Part shown: positions 1-11,178 of the stretch, piece by piece | Layout of the letters: every line of letters starts with the position of its first letter | How positions within the stretch are numbered: the first letter of the stretch is position 1 | NCBI RefSeq assembly: GCF_907165205.1 | Contig: NC_058190.1 | Coordinates: 5,650,001 to 5,714,000 of the forward strand | Direction of reading: 5' to 3' | Origin: Coccinella septempunctata | Taxonomy: Eukaryota > Arthropoda > Insecta > Coleoptera > Coccinellidae | DNA length: 64,000 nucleotides | The notes under the pieces: generated by a model | What the model was told of the DNA's origin: nothing | Database searches by the model: none | The model's input: the letters and a program-made list of their open reading frames with translations, nothing else | Position numbers and translations under genes: made by a program

Positions 1-2810
1 AATATTTCAACGAAAAAATCATGAACGAACACGGAACCCCCTCCTCGATACAGCCTGAAATGTAAAAAATTTCGATAATTTGGTGTCCCCCGACCCCCCT
101 ACGGTGGTACAAATTATGAAATATTGTTTTTTCGATTGCACTCGTGTTTCCCAATATTTCAACGAAAGAATCATGAACGAACACGGAACCCCCTCCTCGA
201 TACAGCCTGAAATGTAAAAAATTTCGATAATTTGGTGTGCCCCGACCCCCCTACGGTGGTACAAATTATGAAATATTTTTTTTTCGATTGCACTCGTGTT
301 TCCCAATATTTCAACGAAAAAATCATGAATGAACACGGCACCCCCTCCTCGATACAGCCTGAAATGTAAAAAATTTCGATAATTTGGTGTCCCCCGACCC
401 CCCTACGGTGGTACAAATTATGACATTTTTTTTTTCGATTGCACTCGTGTTTCCCAATATTTCAACGAAAAAATCATGAACGAACACGGCACCCCCTCCT
501 CGATACAGCCTGAAATGTAAAAAATTTCGATAATTTGGTGTCCCCCGACCCCCCTACGGTGGTACAAATTATGAAATTTTTTTTTTTCGATTGCACTCGT
601 GTTTCCCAATATTTCAACGAAAAAATCATGAATGAACACGGCACCCCCTCCTCGATACAGCCTGAAATGTAAAAAATTTCGATAATTTGGTGTCCCCCGA
701 CCCCCCTACGGTGGTACAAATTATGAAATTTTTTTTTTCGATTGCACTCGTGTTTCCCAATATTTCAACGAAAAAATCCTGAACGAACACGGCACCCCCT
801 CCTCGATACAGCCTGAAATGTAAAAAATTTCGATAATTTGGTGTCCCCCGTCTCCCCTACGGTGGTACAAATTACGAAATATGGTTTTTCAGAAAGCACT
901 CGTGTTTCCCAATATTTCAACGAAAAAATCATGAACGAACACGGCACCCCCTCCTCGATACAGCCTGAAATGTAAAAAAATTCCATAATTTGGTGTCCCC
1001 CGTCTCCCCTACGGTGGTACAAATTACGAAATATGGTTTTTCAGAAAGCACTCGTGTTTCCCAATATTTCAACGAAAAAATCATGAACGAACACGGCACC
1101 CCCTCCTCGATACAGCCTGAAATGTAAAAAAATTCCATAATTTGGTGTCCCCCGTCTCCCCTACGGTGGTACAAATTACGCAATATGGTTTTTCAGAAAG
1201 CACTCGTGTTTCCCAATATTTCAACGAAAAAATCATGAACGAACACGGCACCCCCTCCTCGATACAGCCTGAAATGTAAAAAATTTCGATAATTTGGTGT
1301 GCCCCGACCCCCCTACGGTGGTACAAATTATGAAATATTTTTTTTTCGATTGCACTCGTGTTTCCCAATATTTCAACGAAAAAATCATGAATGAACACGG
1401 CACCCCCTCCTCGATACAGCCTGAAATGTAAAAAATTTCGATAATTTGGTGTCCCCCGACCCCCCTACGGTGGTACAAATTATGACATTTTTTTTTTCGA
1501 TTGCACTCGTGTTTCCCAATATTTCAACGAAAAAATCATGAACGAACACGGCACCCCCTCCTCGATACAGCCTGAAATGTAAAAAATTTCGATAATTTGG
1601 TGTCCCCCGACCCCCCTACGGTGGTACAAATTATGAAATTTTTTTTTTTCGATTGCACTCGTGTTTCCCAATATTTCAACGAAAAAATCATGAATGAACA
1701 CGGCACCCCCTCCTCGATACAGCCTGAAATGTAAAAAATTTCGATAATTTGGTGTCCCCCGACCCCCCTACGGTGGTACAAATTATGAAATTTTTTTTTT
1801 CGATTGCACTCGTGTTTCCCAATATTTCAACGAAAAAATCCTGAACGAACACGGCACCCCCTCCTCGATACAGCCTGAAATGTAAAAAATTTCGATAATT
1901 TGGTGTCCCCCGACCCCCCTACGGTGGTACAAATTATGAAATTTTTTTTTTCGATTGCACTCGTGTTTCCCAATATTTCAACGAAAAAATCATGAACGAA
2001 CACGGAACCCCCTCCTCGATACAGCCTGAAATGTAAAAAATTTCCATAACTTGGTGTCCCCCGTCTCCCCTACGGTGGTACAAATTATGAAATTTTTTTT
2101 TTTCGATTGCACTCGTGTTTCCCAATATTTCAACGGAAAAATCATGAACGAACACGGCACCCCCTCCTCGATACAGCCTGAAATGTAAAAAATTTCCATA
2201 TTTTGGTGTCCCCCGTCTCCCCTACGGTGGTACAAATTATGAAATATTTTTTTTTCGATTGCACTCGTGTTTCCCAATATTTCAACGAAAAAATCATGAA
2301 CGAACACGGCACCCCCTCCTCGATACAGCCTGAAATGTAAAAAATTTCGATAATTTGGTGTCCCCCGACCCCCCTACGGTGGTACAAATTATGAAATATT
2401 TTTTTTTCGATTGCACTCGTGTTTCCCAATATTTCAACGAAAAAATCATGAACGAACACGGAACCCCCTCCTCGATACAGCCTGAAATGTAAAAAATTTC
2501 CATAACTTGGTGTCCCCCGTCTCCCCTACGGTGGTACAAATTACGAAATATGGTTTTTCAGAAAGCACTCGTGTTTCCCAATATTTCAACGAAAAAATCA
2601 TGAACGAACACGGCACCCCCTCCTCGATACAGCCTGAAATGTAAAAAATTTCGATAATTTGGTTTCCCCCGACCCCTCTACGGTGGTACAACTTACGAAA
2701 TATGATTTTCTCGAATGCACTTGTGTTCCTCAATATTTCAACTAAAAAATCATGAACGAACACGGCACCCCCTCCTCGATACAGCCTGAAATGTAAAAAA
2801 GTAGGATAAC
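1..2810. repeat. 152-bp tandem satellite array, about 18 monomers
   Basis: Monomers of about 152 bp follow head to tail. Each contains the anchors CCCCCTCCTCGATACAGCC, CCTACGGTGGTACAAATTA and GCACTCGTGTTTCCCAATAT. Two monomer classes are visible at the junction before GCACTCG: one reads TTTTTTCGATT and the other GGTTTTTCAGAAA. Poly-T length varies between units. The last monomers, from about 2660, are diverged, and the array fades out near 2850. The array continues off the left edge of the window. The long open frames on the minus strand only reflect a stop-poor frame repeated in each monomer. Confidence 0.95.
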
Positions 2811-3461
2811 TTGTTTTTCCTTACCCCCTTAGGGTGGTACACATTCTTATATACTTTCAATCCACTACTTATCGCGCAACATCTCGCGAAATACGGTCTA
2901 AAATGTAATGATTTCGCAATATTCAATTCCCCGAATGTCACCAATGGCGGTGAAAATTATTGTGATATGTATTGTGTCTTGAACAGATTTCCAGCAACGG
3001 TTTTCCAAATCGAATGCTGTTGTGTCCCACAACGAAAATATATATCATCAATTTTTCTAGTATTTCTGTATGGAAATATTGATGAAATACTATATCAACA
3101 TCAATACTACTCATTACTAAATTTTTGTTTGACTCTTAGTAATGGCTACACCATTATCAATCGTCCACGATATTGCAATCATAACGAAGAACTATGAGTA
3201 ACGAGCAATAAGCGTGGATACGAAATATTTGGAGATCTGGCAACAGCGCACCTAGATTTGTCCGTATCCCAACTTCGACAGTCTACACGTCATAAACCGT
3301 GGCTGCGAAAGTGTGGATAACTTCACACTAACCATATTTTGTCGTTTTATGCATTATACCTAAAATATCCTCCTGTCTAGTGCTATAATGATTAAACTCG
3401 CTGCATGTTTTAAGTTCTTTCAAATTCAGGTGGACATAAAATAAGCAATTCAGTATGTAGA
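2811..3461. other. Satellite edge and unassigned sequence
   Basis: The first roughly 50 bases are a very degenerate satellite monomer, with a variant of the GGTGGTACA anchor near 2832. The rest is unique to this window. A 128-codon plus-strand frame (2811-3197) starts inside the satellite edge, has no recognisable domain and is probably chance. No other gene signal was seen. Confidence 0.5.
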
Positions 3462-3599
3462 TTAAGGGTAGGGGCAATAGATTGTGATTCTTGAATATAG
3501 GACGACATCATTCCTAGTTGAAAATGAGACGAAGTATTTTTTTTGCGCAATAAACACATGGGCGCCCGCAGAAATTTTTCTCAGGGGGGGCAAAATATC

Positions 3600-4235
3600 A
3601 TCTACGGTTAGTTTTATTGAAAGAAAAATTTCTCTATCGGTTACTATCGAAAAATTTCCAAAAAGATGGAACGGCTGCATCGAGCTCCATAAAATCTTCA
3701 GATTTTCAACTGAAGGAGTTGCTCTTTCAGAATATGTATCACATTTCCATCTACGGCTGGTTTCATTGAAAGAAAAATTATTCTAACGGTGACTATCGAA
3801 AAATTTCTGAAAAGATGGAATCAATTAAATGATTGTCAAGACCGAACGGCTGCAAGGAGCTCCATAAAATCTTCACATTTTCAACTAGAGAAGTTACTCT
3901 TTCAGAATATGTATCACATTTCCATTTACGGTTAGTTTTATTCAAAGAAAAATTACTCTAACGGTGACTATCGAAAAATTTCCGAAAAGATGGAATCAAT
4001 TAAATGATTGTCAAGACCGAGCGGCTGCAAGGAGCTCCATAAAATCTTCAGATTTTTAACTAGAGGAGTTGCTCATTCAGAATATGTATCACATTTCCAT
4101 CTACGCTTGGATTTATTGAGAGAAAAATTAATCTAACGGTGACTATCGAAAAATTTCCAAAAAGATGGAATCAAATTAAAAGATCGTCAAGACCGAACGG
4201 CTGCCTCGAACTCCATAAAATCTTCAATGTTATAC
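3600..4235. repeat. Subterminal tandem repeats of the hAT element
   Basis: Four imperfect copies of a block begin with a CTACGGTTAGTTTTATTGA-like string at about 3602, 3751, 3926 and 4101 (spacings near 149, 175 and 175 bp). Each holds GACTATCGAAAAATTTCC, AAGATGGAA and CTCCATAAAATCTTCA-like strings. Subterminal repeats of this kind bind transposase in other hAT elements. That role here is inference. Confidence 0.85.
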
Positions 4236-4369
4236 ATATGGCCGATCTTAGATGCGAAAGATTCAATATCTAATAATTTTGAATTCTTGGGCAAAATATT
4301 GAACAAAGAAAAAAGCATTTCATGTTCTTTTGACAATTTCGTTTCAAGGGCTGAAATCAGATGATCTAA

Positions 4370-4880
4370 TTATTGGATGAATATAGATTTTTTGAAGTAA
4401 TCTTCAGCTGAAGATGCTTCATAATTAGATCTGTATACTTGTTTACCGCGAATTCGTGGTTTTCCAATCTCTATATTGGGACTCTGAGCAATAGATGATG
4501 TTTTGGAAAACATTTCTGTGAAGCATTCATCATCGGAACGATGTTTTCCATATATATCTATAATTAAATTTATGTGACGTTGAACATCTAAAAAATTGAT
4601 AAAAACACCTTGTAGTGTATTTGCTATTGGTTCCAATTAATTTGAATATTTACTTGCCACCGTTAAACAAACCACAAAAGTGTAATAGTTTATTGCAGCC
4701 CATAACTGAGCCTGAGCAGCTCTTTTTGTTGTTGAAGAATCCATTGAAATTTCTTTTTGAATATAGTTTCAAAGTTTTCAGCGAAAACTCGCAAAGATTT
4801 ATATCTAGCTGACCAATGAATTTCACAAAACAAAGGATAATATTGAAGGTGTTTTGCTGAAAAACAATAAGGCGATCAGA
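4370..4880 (-). pseudogene. hAT-like (ZMYM1/52-kDa-repressor type) transposase fragment
   Basis: The best frame is 4636-4370 on the minus strand. It carries a KPRIRGKQVYRSN motif followed by a YFKKSIFI motif, matching the conserved block before the insertion domain of insect ZMYM1-like/P52rIPK-like hAT transposases. Further upstream, in another frame, a HWSARYKSLRVF-type string (about 4800-4845) corresponds to the conserved TRW(S)AR region of the same family. The copy is frameshifted and lacks the catalytic N-terminal and C-terminal blocks. Confidence 0.65.
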
Positions 4881-4933
4881 ATCTCAGGGGGGGCCATAGC
4901 CCCCCCCCCCCTGCGGGCGCCCATGAATAAACA

Positions 4934-6660
4934 CACGCCAAACATCCGAGGAAGACCCCATAGGTTAACGTTGTAGCAGAGGTGACTGTATACAATTCCA
5001 TAATATACTCCCAAGAGAGCATCCAATGAGGGCGAATTCTTGAGGCGGGATATTGCAAAATAGGATTTAATAATATTTTTGCATAAGTGGTCAACGTGGA
5101 AAGACCATCTCAAGTTATTGTCCACGTGAACTCCCAGGAGCTTGACAACCTCCGAAGACCTGAGGCAGCACTCCGGAAGGTTCACGGTTAAATCAGAACT
5201 GTCCCTATTTTGGAATTTGACGATCTTGGTTTTATCCAGATTCACAATCAAGGAGTTACGTTGGCACCTTGTAATAAAACTCTTGATGAGAGACTCACAA
5301 ACTCTCCTCAATTCATCGAGACTTCGAGCTTTTATTGCCAAGGATGTATCATCAGCAAACAGAACTAGTATGCTCGCCACAATATAATGAGGAAGCTCAT
5401 TGATGAACAGAAGGAAGAGAAGTGGCCCGAGCACTGAACCGTGGGGAACACCCAATTTTGGATAATATCTTCGGGAACAGGAGCCACCTAGGTTAACCAT
5501 CATAGATCGGTTAGAGAGAAAACTTCGAATCCACTAGAGGAATACTCCTCTGAAATCCATTTGATACATTTTGCCGATAAGAAACCCAGGTTGTAGGCAA
5601 TCGAATGCACGAGTTAAGTCGAAAAATATTCCGGCAGTTTGCGCCCCTTCATCTACTGAGGAATGAACAAATTCTATAAACTCAAAGCATGCACTTTGGG
5701 TGGATCTCCCAGCTCTGAAGCCAGGCTGATGACTCGTCAAAATAGAAAACCGTAAAAGATAATCGTACATTCGACGATACACAATCTCGAATACTGTGGA
5801 CAGCTTACTCAACATAGAGATCGGACGATAGTTCACTAAGTTATCAGCCTTGTGGTTTTATTCTTATAAATAGGTTTGACCATCGCCAACTTCAGAACTG
5901 TTGGAAATTGACCTGAAGAAACAGAAAAGTTGATCAAATCTGCAAAGTGCTCGGCAATAAGAGGAGCGATATATATTTGAGTGCCTTCGCAGTAATATTG
6001 TCGGGTCCAGACGCACCAACATTCTTCAAGCCAGATATCACATATACAATTTCTTCAGGGATAACAGGCAAAAAATAGAAATTCGAATTCACCACTTTCT
6101 GGGTGGTGAAAGAATTCGAGATCGAATCTCCATAGTCATTCAGTAAGGGGAGCTCACCCATTCTAGAGAAATAACTACCAAAAGCATTAGAAACCTTCTT
6201 GGGATCTGTAATAAGATCATCTTCGATAGTTAGGCCCGGTACTTTCACCTTCGAATAAATTTTATTCAACGAATAATGACGTACCGACATTCGATCTATG
6301 ACTCTTCTAATTAAGTTTCAATGACAGATTTATTCGATGAATAACACTATCTGAAAGTGAAAAGACTGCATTTTTACTAATCTTACGAATAAGACTTAAT
6401 AAATGCGAATAAATTTATTTATTCGCACGTGAAAGTACCGGGCCTTATATCAAAGAGTAACAACTCTCTTTGCTTATATAGTGTAATACCACTACCGCTA
6501 CTACTTGTTTATTAGTACCCAACTCCATATTCACAAGAGTCCATATAGTTTTGTTCGGATTGGCTGACTCGGCCAGAATTTTTTCATTATAATTGCCTTT
6601 GGAATTATATTCCGCTTTAGCAATTCTGTACTCAATCAACGCATCCTGGGATTTCAGGTT
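4934..6660 (-). pseudogene. Non-LTR reverse transcriptase remnant
   Basis: The frames read in order on the minus strand. First is a linker block (6639-6445) with a YRIAKAEY motif and a KTIWTLVN motif. Next is a block (6290-5934) with FGSYFSRMGE and the ASGPDNI motif. The fingers block (5836-5534) has NYRPISMLS and the GFRAGRST motif. The palm block (5503-4934) has GVPHGSVLGPLLF and the catalytic FADDTS. This order and these motifs are characteristic of jockey/CR1-type LINE ORF2. The protein catalyses target-primed reverse transcription in intact relatives. Frameshifts separate the blocks, an insertion lies in the linker, and the thumb is cut by the hAT element, so it is dead. Confidence 0.85.
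6233..6444. mobile_element. 212-bp PIF/Harbinger-type MITE, TTA target duplication
   Basis: The ends are GGCCCGGTACTTTCAC and its inverse, GTGAAAGTACCGGGCC, with the inverted similarity extending through AT-rich CGAATAAAT strings. TTA flanks both sides (6230-6232 and 6445-6447), the typical PIF/Harbinger target. There is no coding capacity. It sits inside the LINE, and removing it with one TTA brings the two flanking LINE blocks together. Confidence 0.88.
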
Positions 6661-6676
6661 TCTATAAATCCAGTGA

Positions 6677-7060
6677 AAATACTAATAATAATAACAGTGT
6701 ACACAAGTGAAAAGAAACAAAAAAACAATAGGTCTATCTACAATTCAACAAATCTCCTAAACTGTGGGGCTCCAAAATTTATAAGATATTTGAATAATTC
6801 TTTTTTGAATGTTTGTATATTATTCAAAGTTTAATTCTAATTGGTAGTGAATCATAAATCTTTATGCATCTTTATTCCATCTGTCTCTGAGAAGTTGTCA
6901 ATCTATACCTTGGGTAGATGTAATCTATATTCCTTGTTTCATAGAAAGCTTTCTTATTTTCATATTTCTTGAAGAGTTCTTTATTACCCACAACTAACAG
7001 TACACCACCTACTCTGTAATCTGTGCAGTACACATTCTTGGACATATATAGCATATATTG
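6677..7060 (-). pseudogene. C-terminal and 3'-tail fragment of a second non-LTR element
   Basis: The minus-strand frame from about 7054 reads LFKKYENKKAFYETRN, then YPRYRLTTSQRQME, then (in another frame) a YDSLPIRIK motif. This is the conserved extreme C-terminus of jockey/RTE-like LINE ORF2 proteins, in which a TRN block is followed by YNxLP. The plus-strand TACTAATAATAATAAC at 6675-6690 is the complement of a TTA-repeat 3' tail, consistent with the element's 3' end lying there. It belongs to a different insertion from the truncated LINE next to it. Confidence 0.6.
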
Positions 7061-7502
7061 TCAATATCCCCATCTTCTTGAATATTCCTCTGCATGTTAT
7101 GATGTCTTGAAGAAATAAAGTTATTATTATTATTAAATTAATCACCAACTATCAGCTTCACAATGAGACATTTCTCAGTATTTTTGAAGTAAATAATTTT
7201 TGGGGTTGAATTCAACTTAGCTAAACTGTCACATGTAAATATAACGCGTTGTATAGACGAAGGGTTTGGGTCAGTCAATTGTAAAAAAATTTCTTACATG
7301 AATGCTATAAAAGCGTAATTTAGAATAGATGGTAGCAAGAAGGATTCAATAATCAACAACGAAAGAAGAAGCTAAACCAGAATCCATAACAAGAATCGCC
7401 TGAATAATATAGAATGAATGCACGTTCGGTAATATTTATTAACTTTTTCAACATTTAAGCGGTCATGTGACTGAAATTGCATTCAAAAAACACGGTCTTC
7501 TA
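7061..7502. other. Possible LINE 3' end on plus strand, then unassigned sequence
   Basis: The stretch 7060-7137 ends GAAATAAAGTTATTATTATTATTA, resembling the AATAAA plus trinucleotide tail of a jockey-like LINE in plus orientation. The remaining 360 bases up to the next element contain no motif or frame I can interpret. Confidence 0.35.
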
Positions 7503-8942
7503 CCCAGGTGACCATATCTCATAACAGTTATGAAGCAGAAATGTATCCCGCGCTCCTTGTTTTATAACAGATATATCACACTAAGAGTACAAATACAGAA
7601 CGCTTATATAGCAGCTATGCTCCTATGTCCGCCTCAAACAAGGAACACATCTCCTTTCTGAAAGGAGCATAAATAGTTCAAACATGGATCATGCAAATAT
7701 TTGTTTCATGGGAGATCTATATATATATTACCTTCATGTGTTATGTTTATTATGTTTCATTTGTTATTAAAAACGCTTTCAACAAAAAGATGGAAAATTA
7801 TGGAAATTAATATAAACTATTGCAATAATAATGAACTCGAATTTAAATTTTTCAAATAGTGGGTGTTTATCAATCATTTTTGAAAATAAAATTCAAAAAC
7901 ATCTCATCAGTTCGGTGAGGTATGTGAACGAATGAACTAATGTTCAAAAACAATATATTTTCATAAATTTCAGATTTCAAAATTAGTGCACACGTTAATA
8001 GAACTAGAAAGAATAAATTACATCATCCAAACTGCTGGGTTCATGATTATTGTTCTCCAAGAAAGATTAGGACATGTCTTTCTGGTCTTTGCACTTTGCT
8101 GCATAAAAAGAATAATCAACAGTTCATTAATTTTTTGGCTTAGGTCAAAAAGTTTTTAGAAGAATTTTGTCCATGTTATGCGTTATGAAAATGATAAGAA
8201 TACTATATGCATATTTCATATCTTTCTGAAGAAAAAATTTTCAATATATGTATATGATTTATTCATTTATTTCTACATATGAGGTACATGCAACACGTGA
8301 GAAAATAACCTATATCGAAATTTAAATCAAACAGGACATTATTTATTCGAATATAATTTTTATATGCTGGATATAATGAAACCATACCCTATTATGTTTT
8401 ATAGGACTGCTATGAAAATACGAGAAATGATTTATTGACCTACAGTTCTATATCCATAGCACTTTCTTTTCAGTAATTCACCATTTCACTGGAAAATCAC
8501 TATGACACACAGATAACTTATCAAACGTTCAATATCTGCACTTCACTTTCAGTAATCCACTATTCAACTGACAAAACGTCTAAATGATAATAATAAATAA
8601 GTATCGAAACGACAGCAGTATCAATAGCATTTCTCACAATCCTCCATATTTGTTTACGTTTCACAGCGCCCTCGACGGTAGTTAAAACGCTTATGGTGTC
8701 ATGCTCTGTCGATGATCTCAAAATGATACATGGCATATAAAGAACAATGTTACAAATATGTTACGTGGATATCTTGGAGCGGGTACATGAAATTTCTAAA
8801 ATGTGGATATAATTTAAATACAGCACAGGTACATCCCAAATATCGTATCAGACACGTAATGGTTACAGAAAACTAACACATAACAAAGTTCCCCATTCGA
8901 TCTCCCGAGAAAACATAACAGATATGTTACTGGTCACCTGGG
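7503..8942. mobile_element. 1.44-kb TA-flanked non-autonomous DNA element
   Basis: The left end reads CCCAGGTGACCA and the right end TGGTCACCTGGG. The matching inverted bases extend outward through TTCTA/TAGAA, so the true boundary may lie a few bases further out. TA immediately flanks the CCCAGG ends on both sides, as expected for Tc1/mariner-type targets. The interior is AT-rich, has no long frame, and contains a degenerate internal repeat around 8455-8575 (CTTTCAGTAATCCACYATT-like). The superfamily is uncertain. Confidence 0.6.
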
Positions 8943-8944
8943 TA

Positions 8945-9183
8945 GAATTTTCTCCCCCAGAAGAAATATTATCGGTGGCGGTCTATCTCTTATCTATACA
9001 AAGAAACGGTCGTTACTTACACTACACGTTGTTTTATGCTGAATTCATCAAATTAACGGTGTTTTTTTGGACGGAAAAATAACGCCGAATGTAGAAAAAC
9101 ACTTTTTCTTTGTTATTTAAATATTTTCGTTGGATTACTGATGGAAATCTCAATCAAACGAATTTTGAATTTAATTATTCAAA
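8945..9183. other. Unassigned spacer between two DNA elements
   Basis: No reading frame, inverted repeat or known motif is visible between the TA-flanked element and the Tc1 terminus. Confidence 0.4.
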
Positions 9184-9392
9184 TACACTACGCAAAACAA
9201 TTAACGCACATTCTGAAAATCTCAATTTTAATTTAAGTTAACTCTACATTGACTTATTTTTTATGTTGTCTCGGTAAGGTTTTGAACGAAACAAGACACA
9301 TTAAATGAAAGAAAAATTCTGGATTTCACCGAATCTTATGTGAAAGAATGGAAATGAACCATTTTCAAAATATTGAAATGCTGATAAGTTAT

Positions 9393-10375
9393 TTAATACT
9401 TGGTATTTCCACCCCTTGCGTTAATTACAGATTGGCAACGACGGTTCATACTCGAAATGAGTAATCATCTAATCCTTCTCAGATTTCTCCGAGTTGGATT
9501 CCTAAGTCATTGAGAGTAGCTGGATGATTTTCTGAACTTCTCAGCCTTCTATTGAGGTTGTCCCAAACCTGCTCAATCGGATTGAGATCTGGGCTTCTTG
9601 CTGGCCATTCCATTCGAGAGTCTTCAACCTCTTCAAGGTACTCCTGAACGATGCGCGCACGATGGGGTCTGACATTATCGTCCATAAAAATGAAATTTCC
9701 ACCAATGTATGGGGCAAGTGGCACTACATGCTCTTCAAGAATGTTCCTTATATACTTCTCAGCATTCATAGCTTCATTATCAACGACCACTAGGTCTGTG
9801 CGAGCAGTCAAAGATATTCCACCCCATACCATAATCGATCCTCCCCCGAAACCAGTAGTATTCAGGAAATTGCACTGAGCATATCTTTCATGTGGACGTC
9901 TGTATACAAGGAAACGTCTATCACAATAGTAGAGGCAGAATCCAGACTCATCTGTGAAGAGAACTCTTTCCCAATCGGCATCTTCCAAATGGATATGCTC
10001 TTTCGCAAAATCCAAACGCGCCCTTCGAAGGGCTGGGGTAAGAGCTGGGCCTCTTGCCGCGACATGAGGCCTTAAATCATATTCTCTGAGGCGATTACTT
10101 ATTGTCTGAGTGCTAATTTGCACCTCATAAGTTTGCTCAAGCTGAATTTGAAGGAGGCGAGCGATTGCAGACCGTTGTCTCGACGAAGAAACTCTCAAGT
10201 AACGTTCTTGAATGGCAGTTGTTACCCGCGGTCTACCCTGTCCTGGTCTTTGGACATTCATACCTGTCTCCCTGAATCGCTGCAACATTCTGGACACACT
10301 TGTATGGGAAACTCCAAACCTTTCTGAAATTCTTGTGTATGTCCACCCTTCCTCTCGATAAACTACCGCTTGGGC
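9393..10375 (-). pseudogene. Tc1-family DD34E transposase, main part
   Basis: The protein begins with paired-like helix-turn-helix domains that bind the terminal repeats (REEGWTYTRISERFGVSHTS), then a GRPR hook. The catalytic core follows: FTDESGF (first D), FMDDN (second D), and SPDLNPIEQVW, whose E lies 34 residues after the second D. This is the DD34E signature of Tc1 cut-and-paste transposases. The true N-terminus (13820-13788) lies beyond a large insertion. Near the C-terminus a TGA interrupts the LGEI block at about 9479. A frameshift precedes the last conserved block (NRRCQSVINARGG, stop at 9393-9395). It is therefore inactive. Confidence 0.93.
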
Positions 10376-10383
10376 ACATCCCA

Positions 10384-10951
10384 TACAGCACATGACGTCC
10401 AATGGACGTCCATTTTATATCCAAATGAAGTACAAACGTCCACGGACCTTATATGGAAGTCCAATGGATGTACATTTCTGGAAATTTTCTGTACGTTCAA
10501 AAATGGACGTTTTATGGATGTCTATTGTACTTTAAATAAGGGATGTTGGATAAACATCCATATAGGTACGTCTCTTATTGGACATTCCATGGATATACAA
10601 ATCTGGATCTTAATTGTACTATCAGAAATTGTACGTTACTGTACGTCCATTCAACGTACATTTTTGGATCAACGTGAATTATCCATGAATGTACATCTTT
10701 TGGATGTTCGGAATTGGATATAAATAAGTACTTCCAGAAATAGTACTTTTCTGTACGACAACTGGATGTTTGATTTTCTTGTATCTATAATTATTCATTT
10801 CTCAACATTCGTAGGATGTACATTTCTGGACATTACTCTACGTTCAAAAATGGACGTTTTATGGATGTCCATTGTACTTTAAATAAGGGATGTTGGACAA
10901 ACATCCATATATGTCCCTTATTGGACATCCTATGGATATACAAATCTGGAT
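10384..10951. repeat. Direct repeats and short palindromes at the left end of the insertion
   Basis: A block of about 140 bp starting GGATGTACATTTCTGG at about 10466 recurs at about 10814. Both copies contain CGTTCAAAAATGGACG, TTTATGGATGTC and AAATAAGGGATGTTGGA. Palindromic TGGACGTCCA-like units are clustered from 10395 to 10470. The arrangement resembles subterminal transposase-binding repeats of CMC-type elements, which is inference. Confidence 0.75.
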
Positions 10952-11150
10952 CAAGTATCAGTAGCTTTAGTATAGACCACCCTTGTTATGAATTTCTTTC
11001 GTATAAGAATCAAATACATTTATATAATACTGTATGATTGCTTTCATAAAAATTTCATGTTTCAAAAATTCAGAATGAGGAGATGAATCTAAAATAGATA
11101 TAAAACAGTTCTTTTACATTCTATTGGAAACGCGTTTTGATAATTTGAAA

Positions 11151-11178
11151 ATACCAGGAATGTGCACATTCCTGGTAT
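11151..11178. repeat. Perfect 28-bp palindrome
   Basis: Each arm is ATACCAGGAATGTG, and the two are joined with no loop. It lies about 620 bp upstream of the start codon of the CMC-like gene. The function is unknown. Confidence 0.9.

Larger units (their letters stand above)
3557..4925 (-). mobile_element. hAT element (1.37 kb, internally deleted) with 8-bp target duplication
   Basis: The left end reads CATGGGCGCCCGCAG and the right end is its inverse, CTGCGGGCGCCCATG (one strand shown for each). Both ends are flanked by the identical 8-mer AATAAACA (3549-3556 and 4926-4933), the duplication length expected of hAT. A G-rich tract follows each terminus. The interior holds subterminal direct repeats and a fragment of a hAT-like transposase on the minus strand. 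It is inserted in the LINE reverse transcriptase. It is non-autonomous as it stands. Confidence 0.9.
3462..6665 (-). mobile_element. Decayed jockey-like non-LTR retrotransposon, interrupted twice
   Basis: Minus-strand reverse transcriptase remnants run from about 6660 down to 4934 and resume, for a short stretch, from 3548 to about 3462. They are interrupted by the hAT element at 3557-4925 and the MITE at 6233-6444. Both insertions have exact target duplications, so the LINE is the older host. The endonuclease domain is absent, so the copy is 5'-truncated. The fragment below 3549 is assigned to the LINE because reading continues across the hAT target duplication. Its lower end is not well defined. 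Confidence 0.75.

Noticed and set aside
1..2810. Possible CRISPR-like array
   Set aside because: The whole 152-bp unit repeats; there are no unique spacers, and the DNA is eukaryotic.
19..2944. A series of 64-105-codon open frames on the minus strand
   Set aside because: They are the same stop-poor frame repeated in each satellite monomer, with no independent coding evidence.
2811..3197. 128-codon plus-strand frame as a gene
   Set aside because: It begins inside decayed satellite, has no domain and no promoter or splice signals.
3484..3786. 100-codon plus-strand frame at the hAT left end
   Set aside because: It spans the LINE-hAT boundary and the subterminal repeats.
10370..10723. 117-codon plus-strand frame at the insertion's left end
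   Set aside because: It lies in direct repeats and crosses the insertion junction.
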